36,465 bases of DNA from Verrucomicrobiia bacterium (GTDB taxonomy: Bacteria; Verrucomicrobiota; Verrucomicrobiia; Verrucomicrobiales; Akkermansiaceae). The notes beneath the pieces are model-generated. The model was not told the DNA's origin. It searched no databases and was given only the letters and a program-made list of their open reading frames with translations. A program made the translations under genes and the position numbers. The stretch lies in assembly GCA_030430455.1 (NCBI GenBank), contig JAUIJB010000039.1, forward strand, positions 1 through 36,465, read 5' to 3'. Positions 25,160 through 32,528 of this stretch are shown in pieces. Each line of letters opens with the position of its first letter. Within the stretch, counting starts at the first letter, position 1.

Positions 25160-25954
25160 GTGAGCCTCACCTACGGCTGCGCCATCGTCACCGGGGCCTC
25201 CGCCGGGCTCGGCGCCGAGTTCGCGCGCCAGCTTGCCGGCCGCTGCCGCACGCTGGTGCTGATCGCGCGCCGCGAGGACCGGCTGGAGGAACTCGCCGAC
25301 CAACTGGCGGCCGCCTGTCCCGAGCTCGAGATCGGGGTGATCGGCGCGGACCTGGCGCAGGCCGCGGTCCGCGTCGACGTCGCCAACAAGATCCTCCAGG
25401 CCGGACTCCAGCCGGACCTGCTGGTGAACAACGCCGGCCTCGGCGACTACGGCGAGTTCCTCAGTGCCGAGTGGCCGAAGGTCGAGGCGATGCTCGAGGT
25501 CAACATCGACGCGCTGACGCACCTGACCCACCTGCTGCTGCCGGCGATGGTCAACTCCGGCGGTGGCGCGATCCTCAACGTGAGCTCGCTGGCGAGCTAC
25601 CTGCCGATCCCCGACTTCGCCGTCTATGCCGCGACCAAGGCCTACGTGACGAGCTTCTCCGAGGCGCTGCGAATCGAGCTGCGCGACTTCGGCGTGCGCG
25701 TCACGGCGGTCTGCCCGGGGCCGGTCTCGACCGAGTTCGGCGACGTGGCGCGCCGCAGCGACGATGCCAAGCTGCCGGTCAAGGAGGCCTTCCGGGTCTC
25801 GCCGGAGCGGGTGGTCGCCGATGCGCTCGAGGCGGTCGATCGCGACCGCGCGCGGGTCGTTCCCGGCTGGCAGGTGGCCGCCGCGGCGGTGGCGATCTCG
25901 CTGTTGCCGATCGCCGCGATCCGCCTGCTCATGGGCTCGCGTCCGCGGCGCTGA
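25160..25954 (+). CDS. Short-chain dehydrogenase/reductase, DltE-like
   Basis: A Rossmann fold carries the cofactor motif VTGASAGLGAEFA, the NNAG motif (LVNNAGLGDYG) and the catalytic triad in LNVSSLASYLPIPDFAVYAATKAYV (Ser, Tyr-x3-Lys). The last 25 residues are hydrophobic and end in basic residues (LLPIAAIRLLMGSRPRR), suggesting a C-terminal membrane anchor. The start is a GTG, 23 nt after the previous gene's stop. Its 3' end overlaps the convergent metallo-beta-lactamase gene by 26 bp. Confidence 0.9.
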   Translation: MSLTYGCAIVTGASAGLGAEFARQLAGRCRTLVLIARREDRLEELADQLAAACPELEIGVIGADLAQAAVRVDVANKILQAGLQPDLLVNNAGLGDYGEFLSAEWPKVEAMLEVNIDALTHLTHLLLPAMVNSGGGAILNVSSLASYLPIPDFAVYAATKAYVTSFSEALRIELRDFGVRVTAVCPGPVSTEFGDVARRSDDAKLPVKEAFRVSPERVVADALEAVDRDRARVVPGWQVAAAAVAISLLPIAAIRLLMGSRPRR

Positions 25955-26783
25955 AACCCGCGGGTTCGGCGCCATTGGCGAAGAAGGGGTTGCGCTCGAG
26001 CTCGCGGTCGACCGTGGTGGCCGCGCCGTGGCCGGTGAGCAGGATGGTTTCGCCGGGGAGCGTCAGCAGGTGGCGGCGGACCCCTCGCTGGGCCTGGAAG
26101 TAGGCTCGCCGGTCGGGACAGCCGCCCATCGAGGCGGCGAAAAGCGCGTCGCCGACGGCAACCACCGCCGGCCCTCCCGGCAGATCGAAGCGCCAGCCGA
26201 GCGAGTGCGGGTGGTGGCCGGCGAGGTCGAAGCAGTCGAGCTCGAGCCCGCCGGGCCCGCCGATCCGGATGGTCCCGCCCGCGACGACCCCCCGCGCGTC
26301 CGGGATGCCGCTGTCGACCGGGGCGTGCAGGCTGGCAAGGCGCGGGCGCACCCGCTCGAGGCCGCCGATGTGGTCGCGGTGCGGGTGGGTGATGAGCAGG
26401 TCGATGGTCGCGACGTCGAGTGGGTCGAGGGCGGCGGCCAGGTCATCGCGCCGCCGGCCGGCATCGATCACCAGGTTCCGGCCGCCGAGCTGCACCAGCC
26501 AGGCGTTGACGGTCTCGTCGTCGAAGGGCAGCTCGAGGCGCCGGATGGCGTCGGGCAGGGGCAGCTCGCCGGGGCTGTCGGGGAAGGTCGCCAGGGCGCG
26601 GGCGTCGAGGCCGAGCGGCGGAGCGATCCGGTCGGCCAGCTGCGGCGGGATTCGCTCGCCAGCGCTGCGCAGCCAGTCCGCCAGGCCCTCATTCCCGGGC
26701 GGGTCCGCCAAGGTGGCGAGGTCGATCGCTTGGCCGCGGGCGGCCTTGCGGACGACGTCGATCGGGGTGTCGTAGAAGGTCAT
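25929..26783 (-). CDS. MBL-fold metallohydrolase
   Basis: The zinc-binding motif THPHRDHIGG (His133, His135, Asp137, His138) lies in a classic metallo-beta-lactamase layout, with VIDAGRRRDD before it, LAGHHPHSLGW, VVAVGDALFA with the bridging Asp, and LLTGHGAATT. About 80 N-terminal residues precede the hydrolase fold and match nothing I recognise. The ATG overlaps the pdxA stop (ATGA). The C-terminus converges on the SDR gene. The substrate is unknown; the fold covers thioesters such as glyoxalase II substrates as well as nucleic acids. Confidence 0.88.
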   Translation of the reverse strand: MTFYDTPIDVVRKAARGQAIDLATLADPPGNEGLADWLRSAGERIPPQLADRIAPPLGLDARALATFPDSPGELPLPDAIRRLELPFDDETVNAWLVQLGGRNLVIDAGRRRDDLAAALDPLDVATIDLLITHPHRDHIGGLERVRPRLASLHAPVDSGIPDARGVVAGGTIRIGGPGGLELDCFDLAGHHPHSLGWRFDLPGGPAVVAVGDALFAASMGGCPDRRAYFQAQRGVRRHLLTLPGETILLTGHGAATTVDRELERNPFFANGAEPAGFSAADASP

Positions 26784-27655
26784 GGAGAGGAGCTCGCCGG
26801 GGTGGCGAGCTGGCAGGCAAGCTGGATGGCGCGGATCATCGAGTCGGGGCGGGCGATCCCGCGCCCGGCGATGTCGAAGGCGGTGCCGTGGTCCGGGCTG
26901 GTGCGCGGCTTGGGCAGGCCCAGGGTCACATTCACCGCATTGTCGAAATCGAGCAACTTCAGGGGGATCAGCCCCTGGTCGTGGTACATCGCCAGGACGG
27001 CGTCGAATTCCCCCTGCGCCGCGGCGCGGAACACCGCATCCGGCACATGGGGACCACTGAAGCCGCCCGGGAACTCCGCATTCAGTTCGGCGACCGCCGG
27101 GGCGATGAGCCGGGCCTCCTCGTCGCCGAAGCGGCCGCCCTCGCCGGCGTGCGGGTTGAGGCCGGCCACGGCTATCCGCGGCGACTCCGTCCGGCGGCGG
27201 GCAAAGCCGTGGAGGAGGCGCCCGGTGCGGACGATGGCAGCCGTCGAGAGCGTCCGGCAGGCCTCGACGAGGGGCAGGTGAATGGTCGCCAGCCCGACAC
27301 TGAGGTGATCGCCCGACAAGCACATGGCAAAGTCCTGACAATCAACCAATCCTGAAAAAAATTCCGTTTGTCCCGGAAACCGGAATCCGACCGATTCCAG
27401 CTGCGCCTTGGACACAGGAGCGGTGACCACGGCGCGGACTCCCGGGTCGTCGCGCCACCGTCGCCCAGCCTCCTCGAGCGCCCGCAGGCTGGCCTCCGCC
27501 GAGGCCCGGTCCGGCTGTCCGGGGCGCCCTGCGGCGGGGTCGCCGACGAGCTCGAATTCCCAGCCCTCCGGCAGCCGGCCGGAGCGCAGGGCGGCATCGG
27601 CCACCTCGGGCCCGACCCCGGCGGGGTCTCCCGTGGTGATCAGAACCGTGCCCAT
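26780..27655 (-). CDS. pdxA: 4-hydroxythreonine-4-phosphate dehydrogenase
   Basis: PdxA oxidises 4-phosphohydroxy-threonine in pyridoxal phosphate synthesis. Motifs seen are TTGDPAGVGPEVA, VTAPVSKAQLE, PGQTEFF, AGLNPHAGEGG, GPHVPDAVF, YHDQGLIPLK and RTSPDHGTAFDIAG, which include the metal His residues. At 291 residues it is shorter than the usual 330. The missing part lies between residues 40 and 75, where the loop after the first strand is compressed. It overlaps the metallohydrolase gene by 4 nt, so both are made from one message. Confidence 0.94.
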   Translation of the reverse strand: MGTVLITTGDPAGVGPEVADAALRSGRLPEGWEFELVGDPAAGRPGQPDRASAEASLRALEEAGRRWRDDPGVRAVVTAPVSKAQLESVGFRFPGQTEFFSGLVDCQDFAMCLSGDHLSVGLATIHLPLVEACRTLSTAAIVRTGRLLHGFARRRTESPRIAVAGLNPHAGEGGRFGDEEARLIAPAVAELNAEFPGGFSGPHVPDAVFRAAAQGEFDAVLAMYHDQGLIPLKLLDFDNAVNVTLGLPKPRTSPDHGTAFDIAGRGIARPDSMIRAIQLACQLATPASSSP

Positions 27656-27692
27656 CGGCGGGTCAAGGTGGTGGCTTGGGTGGGTGGGTCGG

Positions 27693-27757
27693 GCGGCGGC
27701 CTGGGCGGGTGGTCAGGCGGCGGCCTGGGCGGGTGGTCAAGCGGCGGCTAGGGTGGT
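27693..27757. repeat. 24-bp tandem repeat (about 2.7 copies)
   Basis: Two near-identical 24-bp units (27693-27716 and 27717-27740, GCGGCGGCCTGGGCGGGTGG core) and a partial third lie between pdxA and the foldase gene. The second unit differs from the first at its last base. Confidence 0.9.
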
Positions 27758-27789
27758 GGGCCGGGTGAGCCGGGTCGTGCCTTGGGCGC

Positions 27790-28857
27790 TCAGATCTTGC
27801 GATCCACGATGGCGACCTTGCGCAGCCGCTCGATCCACTGCTCGTAGCGCTCCGAGGTCTTCTTGCGGCGGACGCGCTCCTCGATCAGCTCGCGGACTTC
27901 CGCGAGCGGCGGGGCGGGGCCCTTCTTGATCGACTCGACGACGGCCACGGTGAAGCCGGCGGGGTCCTCCAGCGGACCCAGCACGGTGCCGGTCTCGGCG
28001 TCGAAGAGGATGGCGGCGAACTCGGGTGACAGGTCGGTGCGCGGGACGTCGGTCTGCAGGCCGCCATCCGATGCGAAGGCGTCCTGGGAGTGCTGCCGGG
28101 CGAGCTCGCCGAATTCGGCGCCCGCCTTGGCTTCCTCGGCGATCGACTCGGCCAGCTCGAGCTGGGTCTCCGGCGTGGCGAGCGGGTTGGTCGGGTCGAG
28201 GCGCGGCAGGAAGATCTTGCGGTAGGTGATGACGTCCTGGCTGGTGTCGCGCAGGCTGTCCTTGGCCTCGGCATACTCGCGCGAGATCTCGCCGGGCAGC
28301 GGCGGCGGGGCGTCCTTGAACTTCTCCTGCCGCATCGCCTGGACGATGAGCTTCTCGCGGGTCATCTCCTTGTAGGCCGACATGCTCATGCGGGCCTGCT
28401 TGAGCTCGTCGCGCAGCTTCTGCTCGTCGCCGTTGTAGAGCTCGCGGACCTGGCGCTTGATCTCCTGGTCGACGGCGCGGTCCGGCAGGTTGGCGCCGAG
28501 CTTCTCCATCCGGGAGAACTCGCTCATGATGATCTCGCGGTCGATCAGCTCCTGCAGGATCTGGTCGCGGCTGTCGATGAGCTCGCGCTCGAACTGGCCG
28601 CCGCGGCGCGGGTACTTCGCGATCAGCTGGTTGATCACCGGGGCCAGCATCATCCCGACCTCCTTCTTGGTGATCACCCGGCCGTTGACCTTGGCGGCGA
28701 TGCCGTTGACCTCGATCAGGCCCTCGGGCACGGGGGCCCGATTCGGCTCCGGGACGGGAATCGCCTTTTCCTGGGCGATGGCCGGGACGAGGAGGGAAGA
28801 CGACAGGCTGGCCGCCAGGCAGGCGGCGAGAGGGGCGGAAGACCGGGGTGGTTTCAT
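27790..28857 (-). CDS. SurA/PpiC-type periplasmic peptidyl-prolyl isomerase
   Basis: A signal peptide (MKPPRSSAPLAACLAASLSS to VPAIAQ) is followed by a SurA N-terminal-like helical domain (about 45-190: IEVNGIAAKVNGRVITKKEV, ELIDREIIMSEF). A parvulin-type PpiC domain comes next (about 205-325: YRKIFLPRL, EFGELARQHSQDAFASDGG). The final helix has IEERVRRKKTSERYEQWIE. SurA-like proteins guide outer-membrane protein folding. The ATG at 28857 is chosen for the signal peptide. It stands alone on this strand with 132 nt to pdxA. Confidence 0.9.
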   Translation of the reverse strand: MKPPRSSAPLAACLAASLSSSLLVPAIAQEKAIPVPEPNRAPVPEGLIEVNGIAAKVNGRVITKKEVGMMLAPVINQLIAKYPRRGGQFERELIDSRDQILQELIDREIIMSEFSRMEKLGANLPDRAVDQEIKRQVRELYNGDEQKLRDELKQARMSMSAYKEMTREKLIVQAMRQEKFKDAPPPLPGEISREYAEAKDSLRDTSQDVITYRKIFLPRLDPTNPLATPETQLELAESIAEEAKAGAEFGELARQHSQDAFASDGGLQTDVPRTDLSPEFAAILFDAETGTVLGPLEDPAGFTVAVVESIKKGPAPPLAEVRELIEERVRRKKTSERYEQWIERLRKVAIVDRKI

Positions 28858-28934
28858 CACGAATCGGCAAATCCTCTGGCGCGGACTGCGGCAATGCAAG
28901 CGGGGAAAGAGGGGGAATTTTTCGGAATATTTCC

Positions 28935-28974
28935 AAAAAAGAACCGCCCGCGCCGGCAGGGCCGGCGGGGCGGT
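28935..28974 (-). terminator. Intrinsic terminator of the repeat-lipoprotein gene
   Basis: On the minus strand a long GC stem (arms about 28961-28974 and 28943-28957, loop of 3 nt, two mismatches) is followed by TTCTTTTTT. It lies 33 nt after the stop of the 29007-29408 gene, so it ends that transcript before the foldase gene. Confidence 0.88.
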
Positions 28975-29006
28975 GGTGATTGGGTGGATGCGGGCGGCAG
29001 GGCCGA

Positions 29007-29408
29007 TCACATGCCGTCGTCGTCGGCCTCCTCGGCGGCGTCCGGCCGCATGGCATCGGCGGCGTCCTCCATGGCGCCGGCGGCGTTGTCCATGGCGTCG
29101 GCAGCTCCCTGTTCGGCCTTCTCGACCGCCTCGCCGGCGGCGTCCATCGCATCGTTGGCGGCGTTTTCCGTGGCCTCCATGGCGTCCGAAGCGGCATTTT
29201 CGGCCGATTCCATGGCGTCCGAAGCAGCATCCCCGGCGGACTCCATGGCATCGCCGGCGGCGTCCTTGGCGTCGTTGGCCGCGTCAGCGGTAGCATCGAT
29301 CGCGGCGTCGGTGTCGGCCTTGACCTTCTCGGTGGTTTCCTCGGAGCAGGAGGCGAGGAAGGCGGCGGACAGGAACGGCAGGGCGATCATCAGAACTCGT
29401 GTCTTCAT
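29007..29408 (-). CDS. Lipoprotein with 11-residue Ala/Asp helical repeats (LEA-like)
   Basis: A lipoprotein signal ends in the lipobox LASC (Cys21). The mature part is almost entirely Ala, Asp, Glu, Asn and Met. DAM-initiated units recur every 11 residues (53, 64, 75 and 86), such as DAMESAGDAAS and DAMESAENAAS. A regular 11-residue amphipathic period is that of LEA group 3 proteins and right-handed coiled coils. The tail is acidic (EEADDDGM). The protein would be a long helix tethered to a membrane by its lipid. Strong composition bias makes homology unsafe; a stress or membrane-protective role is inference. Confidence 0.82.
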   Translation of the reverse strand: MKTRVLMIALPFLSAAFLASCSEETTEKVKADTDAAIDATADAANDAKDAAGDAMESAGDAASDAMESAENAASDAMEATENAANDAMDAAGEAVEKAEQGAADAMDNAAGAMEDAADAMRPDAAEEADDDGM

Positions 29409-29580
29409 GGTAGTAGCTTGCTGGTTGGGGTCGTTGAGGTCAGCCCTCGTGCCGGATTCGGCATGGGCATTTTCGACGGCCTAACTCCTAGCGCGATTCG
29501 TGCCATGGGTCAAATTCCAAGATCCACTCCAAGATCCTCTTGGCATGTCCCGGGCTTCGGTGTCCAAGTCGGGGCGCTCC

Positions 29581-29760
29581 ATGGATCTCGCCGCCGTCCA
29601 ATGTCCCACCTGCTTCGAGTGGTTCGAGGTCGCCCTGCCATCCGACCCGTCCGGAACGGCGGGAACCGTCGAGCTCGACTACGACTGCGAGGTCTGTTGC
29701 CGACCGATGGTGATCCGGATCGATGCCGAAGGCGTTCGCTCCGTCGGGTTGGGTGAGTGA
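29581..29760 (+). CDS. CPXCG-motif cysteine-rich protein
   Basis: A 59-residue protein has an N-terminal CPTC and a second pair in YDCEVCCRPMVIRID, a pattern known from the CPXCG family of small zinc-ribbon-like proteins. Here the Gly after the first pair is replaced by Phe (CPTCFEW). The ATG at 29581 places the first Cys at residue 8, as usual; the frame stays open to 29500 but that part has no family support. Function is not known. Confidence 0.8.
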   Translation: MDLAAVQCPTCFEWFEVALPSDPSGTAGTVELDYDCEVCCRPMVIRIDAEGVRSVGLGE

Positions 29761-29795
29761 TTAGCCGCTGCCGCGACCTTTCGGTCCGCTGCGCC

Positions 29796-29865
29796 GACCA
29801 GTGACCAGTGACCAGTGACGAGTGACGAGTGACGAGTGACGAGTGACGAGTGACGAGTGACGAGT
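29796..29865. repeat. Heptamer tandem array GACCAGT x3 then GACGAGT x7
   Basis: Ten perfect 7-bp units: three GACCAGT followed by seven GACGAGT. The second type is the same unit as at 1773-1825 (a rotation of AGTGACG). One C-to-G change separates the two blocks, so each has been homogenised independently. Confidence 0.97.
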
Positions 29866-29954
29866 GGGCGGTGACGACCGCCGCTCGAGAAGAAAAAAAA
29901 CCGCTGTGCCGTCCTCGGCTTTGTGAGCCACGTTCCAGTTGCTCAACAGGTGGG

Positions 29955-30023
29955 GGACCCGGCCTGGTTGGGCCTTCCTGAAAAGGCTTGACCGTATGTT
30001 GGTCCGGGGGACTCCCCCTTTTT
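29955..30023 (+). ncRNA. Candidate small structured RNA or attenuator ending in a terminator
   Basis: GGACC (29955-29959) pairs with GGTCC (30001-30005), enclosing a GCCTT/AAGGC hairpin (29972-29987). The terminator hairpin follows at once. No known family motif is evident; I checked by eye for SRP, tmRNA and tRNA signatures. It may be a small RNA, or the 3' end of the CPXCG transcript. Confidence 0.35.
30006..30023 (+). terminator. Intrinsic terminator, plus strand
   Basis: A GGGGG-ACT-CCCCC stem-loop is followed by TTTTT at 30019-30023. The stem is short but all G-C. Of the genes annotated here, it could only end a transcript from the CPXCG gene or from within the preceding spacer. Confidence 0.7.
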
Positions 30024-30195
30024 AAATGCATCGGTTCGGGCACGCTGCCTAAAACGGACGCACACAGCAGTTGGTCCGGAGGCTAGGGCGGGCCGGCGGG
30101 TTTGGCAAACAAATCCGGTGTCCCCGGCGCGTCTTCTTGCGGCCTTGAAATGGAAGCCGCACGCGAAAGCGGGATCGCGGGTTCCGCAAGACATT

Positions 30196-30227
30196 CCAGC
30201 CGCCCCCGTCGGGACGAGGGCGGCTGG
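30196..30227 (-). terminator. Hairpin downstream of the hsp20 pair
   Basis: A perfect 10-bp inverted repeat (CCAGCCGCCC / GGGCGGCTGG) with a 12-nt loop lies 33 nt past the stop of the second hsp20 gene. The T tract is weak in both directions, so it may be an mRNA 3' stabiliser or a Rho-assisted terminator. Confidence 0.6.
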
Positions 30228-30260
30228 TCTTGTCATCAACCCATGAAACGATGTGGTGGC

Positions 30261-30674
30261 TCAGCCGACTTCGATGCGCTTCGGTCGCGCCTCCTCGGCG
30301 AGCGGGATCTCGAGCCGGAGCACGCCGGCCTCGAGCTTGGCCGTCATCGACGGTGCGTTGAGCTTCTCGCCGACGCGGAGCTTGAGGCGGTAGCCGTCCG
30401 GCGAAGGCGTTCCGTAGACGACCCGGGTGGTGTCGCCGGGCTGCCTGCGGGCACCCTCGATGAGGAGACCCTCCGGCTTGGCTTCGACGACCAGGTCGTC
30501 CTTCACGACGCCGGGCAGCTCGACCTCGACGACGACGGAGTGATCATCGCGCTGGCTCCGCCAGGCGGGCTCGACCCAGTTTTCGGCCTGGGTGCGACAC
30601 TCCTCGGTGCCGCAGCGATCGGAAGATGCGAGCGTGGTGCTCTCGGTCATGCAGCGGTTGTCTGGTTGGTTCAT
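30261..30674 (-). CDS. Hsp20/alpha-crystallin small heat-shock protein A
   Basis: The alpha-crystallin domain spans about residues 38-125. The usual strand patterns are seen in VVVEVELPGVVKDDLVVEAKPEGLLIEGARR and LRLEIPLAEEA, and the C-terminal I-x-V motif in RPKRIEVG. The N-terminal arm is short and has three Cys. Small heat-shock proteins bind unfolding proteins without ATP. It starts 12 nt after the other hsp20 gene; the two probably co-assemble. Confidence 0.92.
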   Translation of the reverse strand: MNQPDNRCMTESTTLASSDRCGTEECRTQAENWVEPAWRSQRDDHSVVVEVELPGVVKDDLVVEAKPEGLLIEGARRQPGDTTRVVYGTPSPDGYRLKLRVGEKLNAPSMTAKLEAGVLRLEIPLAEEARPKRIEVG

Positions 30675-30686
30675 GATGGAATGGGG

Positions 30687-31055
30687 TTAGCTGATTTTGA
30701 TGCGGGTGGACTCGTCCGCCTTGCTGCGTCGCGGCAGGCGGATGCGGAGGATGCCGTCCTCGAGCGAGGAGGTGATCCCGGTGACGTCGACGGTCGGTCC
30801 GAGCGGCAGCTGGAAGCGGTTCTCGGAGTCATCGCCCTCGCGGACGGTGAGGCGCAGCTTGCGGTCGACGACCTCGAGGTCGAAGGCCTCGCGCTTGCGG
30901 CCCGGGAAGTCGAGTTCCAGCGTCCAGGCGTCCTCGGCATCGACGATGCGGAGGTTGCTGGGTGCCGAGCGCTGGATCTGGAACGCGCGGTCGAAGATCC
31001 GGGCGAAGTCGTCGAGCCAGGGCGAGGCACTGCGGAGATGAGGTGATAGAATCAT
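30687..31055 (-). CDS. Hsp20/alpha-crystallin small heat-shock protein B
   Basis: This is first in the hsp20 pair. The domain covers about 35-113 (DAWTLELDFPGRKREAFDLEVVDRKLRLTVRE, GILRIRLPRRSKAD), and the C-terminus ends RIKIS with an I-x-I motif. The N-terminal arm, SPWLDDFARIFDRAFQ, resembles those of other Hsp20 proteins. The two paralogues are clearly diverged, so this is an old pair rather than a recent duplication. Confidence 0.9.
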   Translation of the reverse strand: MILSPHLRSASPWLDDFARIFDRAFQIQRSAPSNLRIVDAEDAWTLELDFPGRKREAFDLEVVDRKLRLTVREGDDSENRFQLPLGPTVDVTGITSSLEDGILRIRLPRRSKADESTRIKIS

Positions 31056-31308
31056 GGTGGTTCAGTTGGTTGTGGTTGTCGGAATCCTTCATCGCAGCGG
31101 CGGTGCCAAGTGCTTCCTCGGGATCCGCAAGTCGCTGAAAATGAATCGAATGACGCGATTCCAGAGGTTGCGATCGGATGCCGGTCCTTGCAGGAAACTG
31201 GCACAAACTGGCGCGCCTGGGACAGAATGTCGGGGACTTGTGTCGCAGTCCGGTCCGTCGCGGGATTTCGGGGTGTCGCGGGCGGGTGGCATGGGCTAGA
31301 GAGGGGGC
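31056..31308. promoter_or_regulatory. Divergent regulatory region between hsp20 pair and GNAT gene
   Basis: This 253-nt spacer holds the start of both transcripts. It contains an inverted repeat GAATCG-N7-CGATTC (31143-31161), about 90 nt before the hsp20 start. A direct repeat GCCAGTTT, twice with a 2-nt gap, lies on the minus strand (near 31195-31213). No CIRCE element and no clear sigma-32-type promoter is visible. Confidence 0.45.
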
Positions 31309-31779
31309 ATGATCGACATGCTGGTGCGGCTCTACGACCTGCCGGACTCCACCGCGCTCTACCGTTCGGTGGCCGACGAGGGCATCGAACTTCGCCGGGC
31401 CCGTGCCTTCGAGTGCCACACGGTGAAGGCCTTCGTGGCCGGACAGTTCTCGGAGAAGTGGGTCAGCGAGGTGGAGGTCGCCATGGCGCGCCAGCCGGTG
31501 TGCTGCCACATCGCCACGCGCGACTCGGCGGTGATCGGCTTCTCCTGCCACGACACGACGATGCGCGGCTACTTCGGCCCCACCGGGGTGAGCGAGGAGG
31601 CCCGCGGCCTGGGGGTCGGCAAGGCGCTGCTGTTCAAGTCGCTCGAGGCGCTGCGCGAGCTCGGCTTCGCCTACGCAGTGATCGGCGGGGTGGGCCCCAG
31701 GGAGTTCTACGAGAAGGCCTGCGGCGCCATCGAGATCCCCGGCAGCGATCCGGGCATCTACACCGACCTGCTGCCCTGA
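31309..31779 (+). CDS. GNAT-family N-acetyltransferase
   Basis: A 156-residue GNAT domain has VSEEARGLGVGKALLFKSLEAL as the acetyl-CoA loop and VGPREFYEKACGAIEIPGSDPGIYTDLL at the C-terminus, where a conserved Tyr acts in many members. A G-rich ribosome site (AGAGAGGGGG) lies directly before the ATG. UbiE follows 26 nt downstream. The substrate is unknown. It differs clearly from the GNAT in the gpgS operon. Confidence 0.87.
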   Translation: MIDMLVRLYDLPDSTALYRSVADEGIELRRARAFECHTVKAFVAGQFSEKWVSEVEVAMARQPVCCHIATRDSAVIGFSCHDTTMRGYFGPTGVSEEARGLGVGKALLFKSLEALRELGFAYAVIGGVGPREFYEKACGAIEIPGSDPGIYTDLLP

Positions 31780-31804
31780 CCGTCACCTGATACCGAGCGA
31801 TCTC

Positions 31805-32494
31805 ATGGGAGAGGGAACGATTCAGGATCCGTCGTATGTGCGCGATGCCTTCGCGCGGATCGCCGACCGCTACGTCACGACCAACCACGTGCTGAGCCTG
31901 GGCACCGACATCCTGTGGCGGCGCAGGGTGGCGCGTATCGTGCGGCGCTGGAAGCCGGAGCGGGTGCTGGATGTCGCCACCGGGACCGGCGACCTCGCGC
32001 TGGAGATCCAGGACGCCTGTCCCGACGCCGAGGTCACCGGCAGCGACTTCTGCGCCGAGATGCTGGCGCATGCCGGCCGTCGCGGCTTGGGCCGCACCCT
32101 GGTGGCCGACGCCCTCGACCTGCCCTTCGACGACGCTTCCTTCGATGTCGTCACCGTTGCCTTCGGCCTGCGCAACATGGCCGACTACCGCGCCGCGCTG
32201 GGCGAGATGCGCCGGGTGCTGCGGTCCGGCGGGCACCTGCTGGTGCTCGATTTCTCGCTGCCCACCGGTCCCCTGCGCGGGCCGTACCGCTGGTACCTCC
32301 ACCGGGTGCTGCCGAAGCTGGCCGGGTGGCTGACCCGCGAGAAGGATGCCTACGAGTACCTCGGTGGATCGATCGAGGAGTTCCCGATGGGCGAGGGGAT
32401 GAAGGAACTCCTTCGCGAGGTCGGCGACGTCGACCCGGTCGCGCTGCCGCTGACCTTCGGGGTGGCGTCGATCTACACCGGGACCGTCGCTTGA
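31805..32494 (+). CDS. ubiE: Demethylmenaquinone/demethoxy-quinol methyltransferase UbiE/MenG
   Basis: This SAM-dependent C-methyltransferase of quinone synthesis shows VRDAFARIADRYVTTNHVLSLG at the N-terminus, SAM motif VLDVATGTGDLAL, the DFCAEML strand, and the DLPFDDASFDVVTVAFGLRNM block that identifies the UbiE family. Length (229 residues) is normal. The initiator is read as the ATG at 31805, MGEGTIQDPSYVRDAF. In a Verrucomicrobiota host the product is more likely menaquinone than ubiquinone. Confidence 0.93.
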   Translation: MGEGTIQDPSYVRDAFARIADRYVTTNHVLSLGTDILWRRRVARIVRRWKPERVLDVATGTGDLALEIQDACPDAEVTGSDFCAEMLAHAGRRGLGRTLVADALDLPFDDASFDVVTVAFGLRNMADYRAALGEMRRVLRSGGHLLVLDFSLPTGPLRGPYRWYLHRVLPKLAGWLTREKDAYEYLGGSIEEFPMGEGMKELLREVGDVDPVALPLTFGVASIYTGTVA

Positions 32495-32528
32495 TTGCCA
32501 AGCCGCGGGATTCGGTTAGGGTGCATGG

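Larger units (their letters stand above)
29761..30260. other. 500-nt region with repeats and RNA hairpins, no gene
   Basis: No supported coding sequence lies here. It holds the heptamer array (29796-29865), a structured segment ending in a + strand terminator (29955-30023), and the hairpin downstream of the hsp20 pair (30196-30227). Between 30134 and 30190 a TGCGGC/GCCGCA stem and further GC-rich complementarity are seen, but I cannot name an RNA family. Confidence 0.65.

Noticed and set aside
29941..30240. tRNA, tmRNA or SRP RNA gene
   Set aside because: I looked for an acceptor stem with a T-loop GGTTCGA, for tmRNA ends and for the SRP GGAAG/AGCAG core on both strands and found none. The structures there do not match these families.
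31056..31308. CIRCE element controlling the hsp20 pair
   Set aside because: No TTAGCACTC-N9-GAGTGCTAA sequence or close variant occurs in the spacer.
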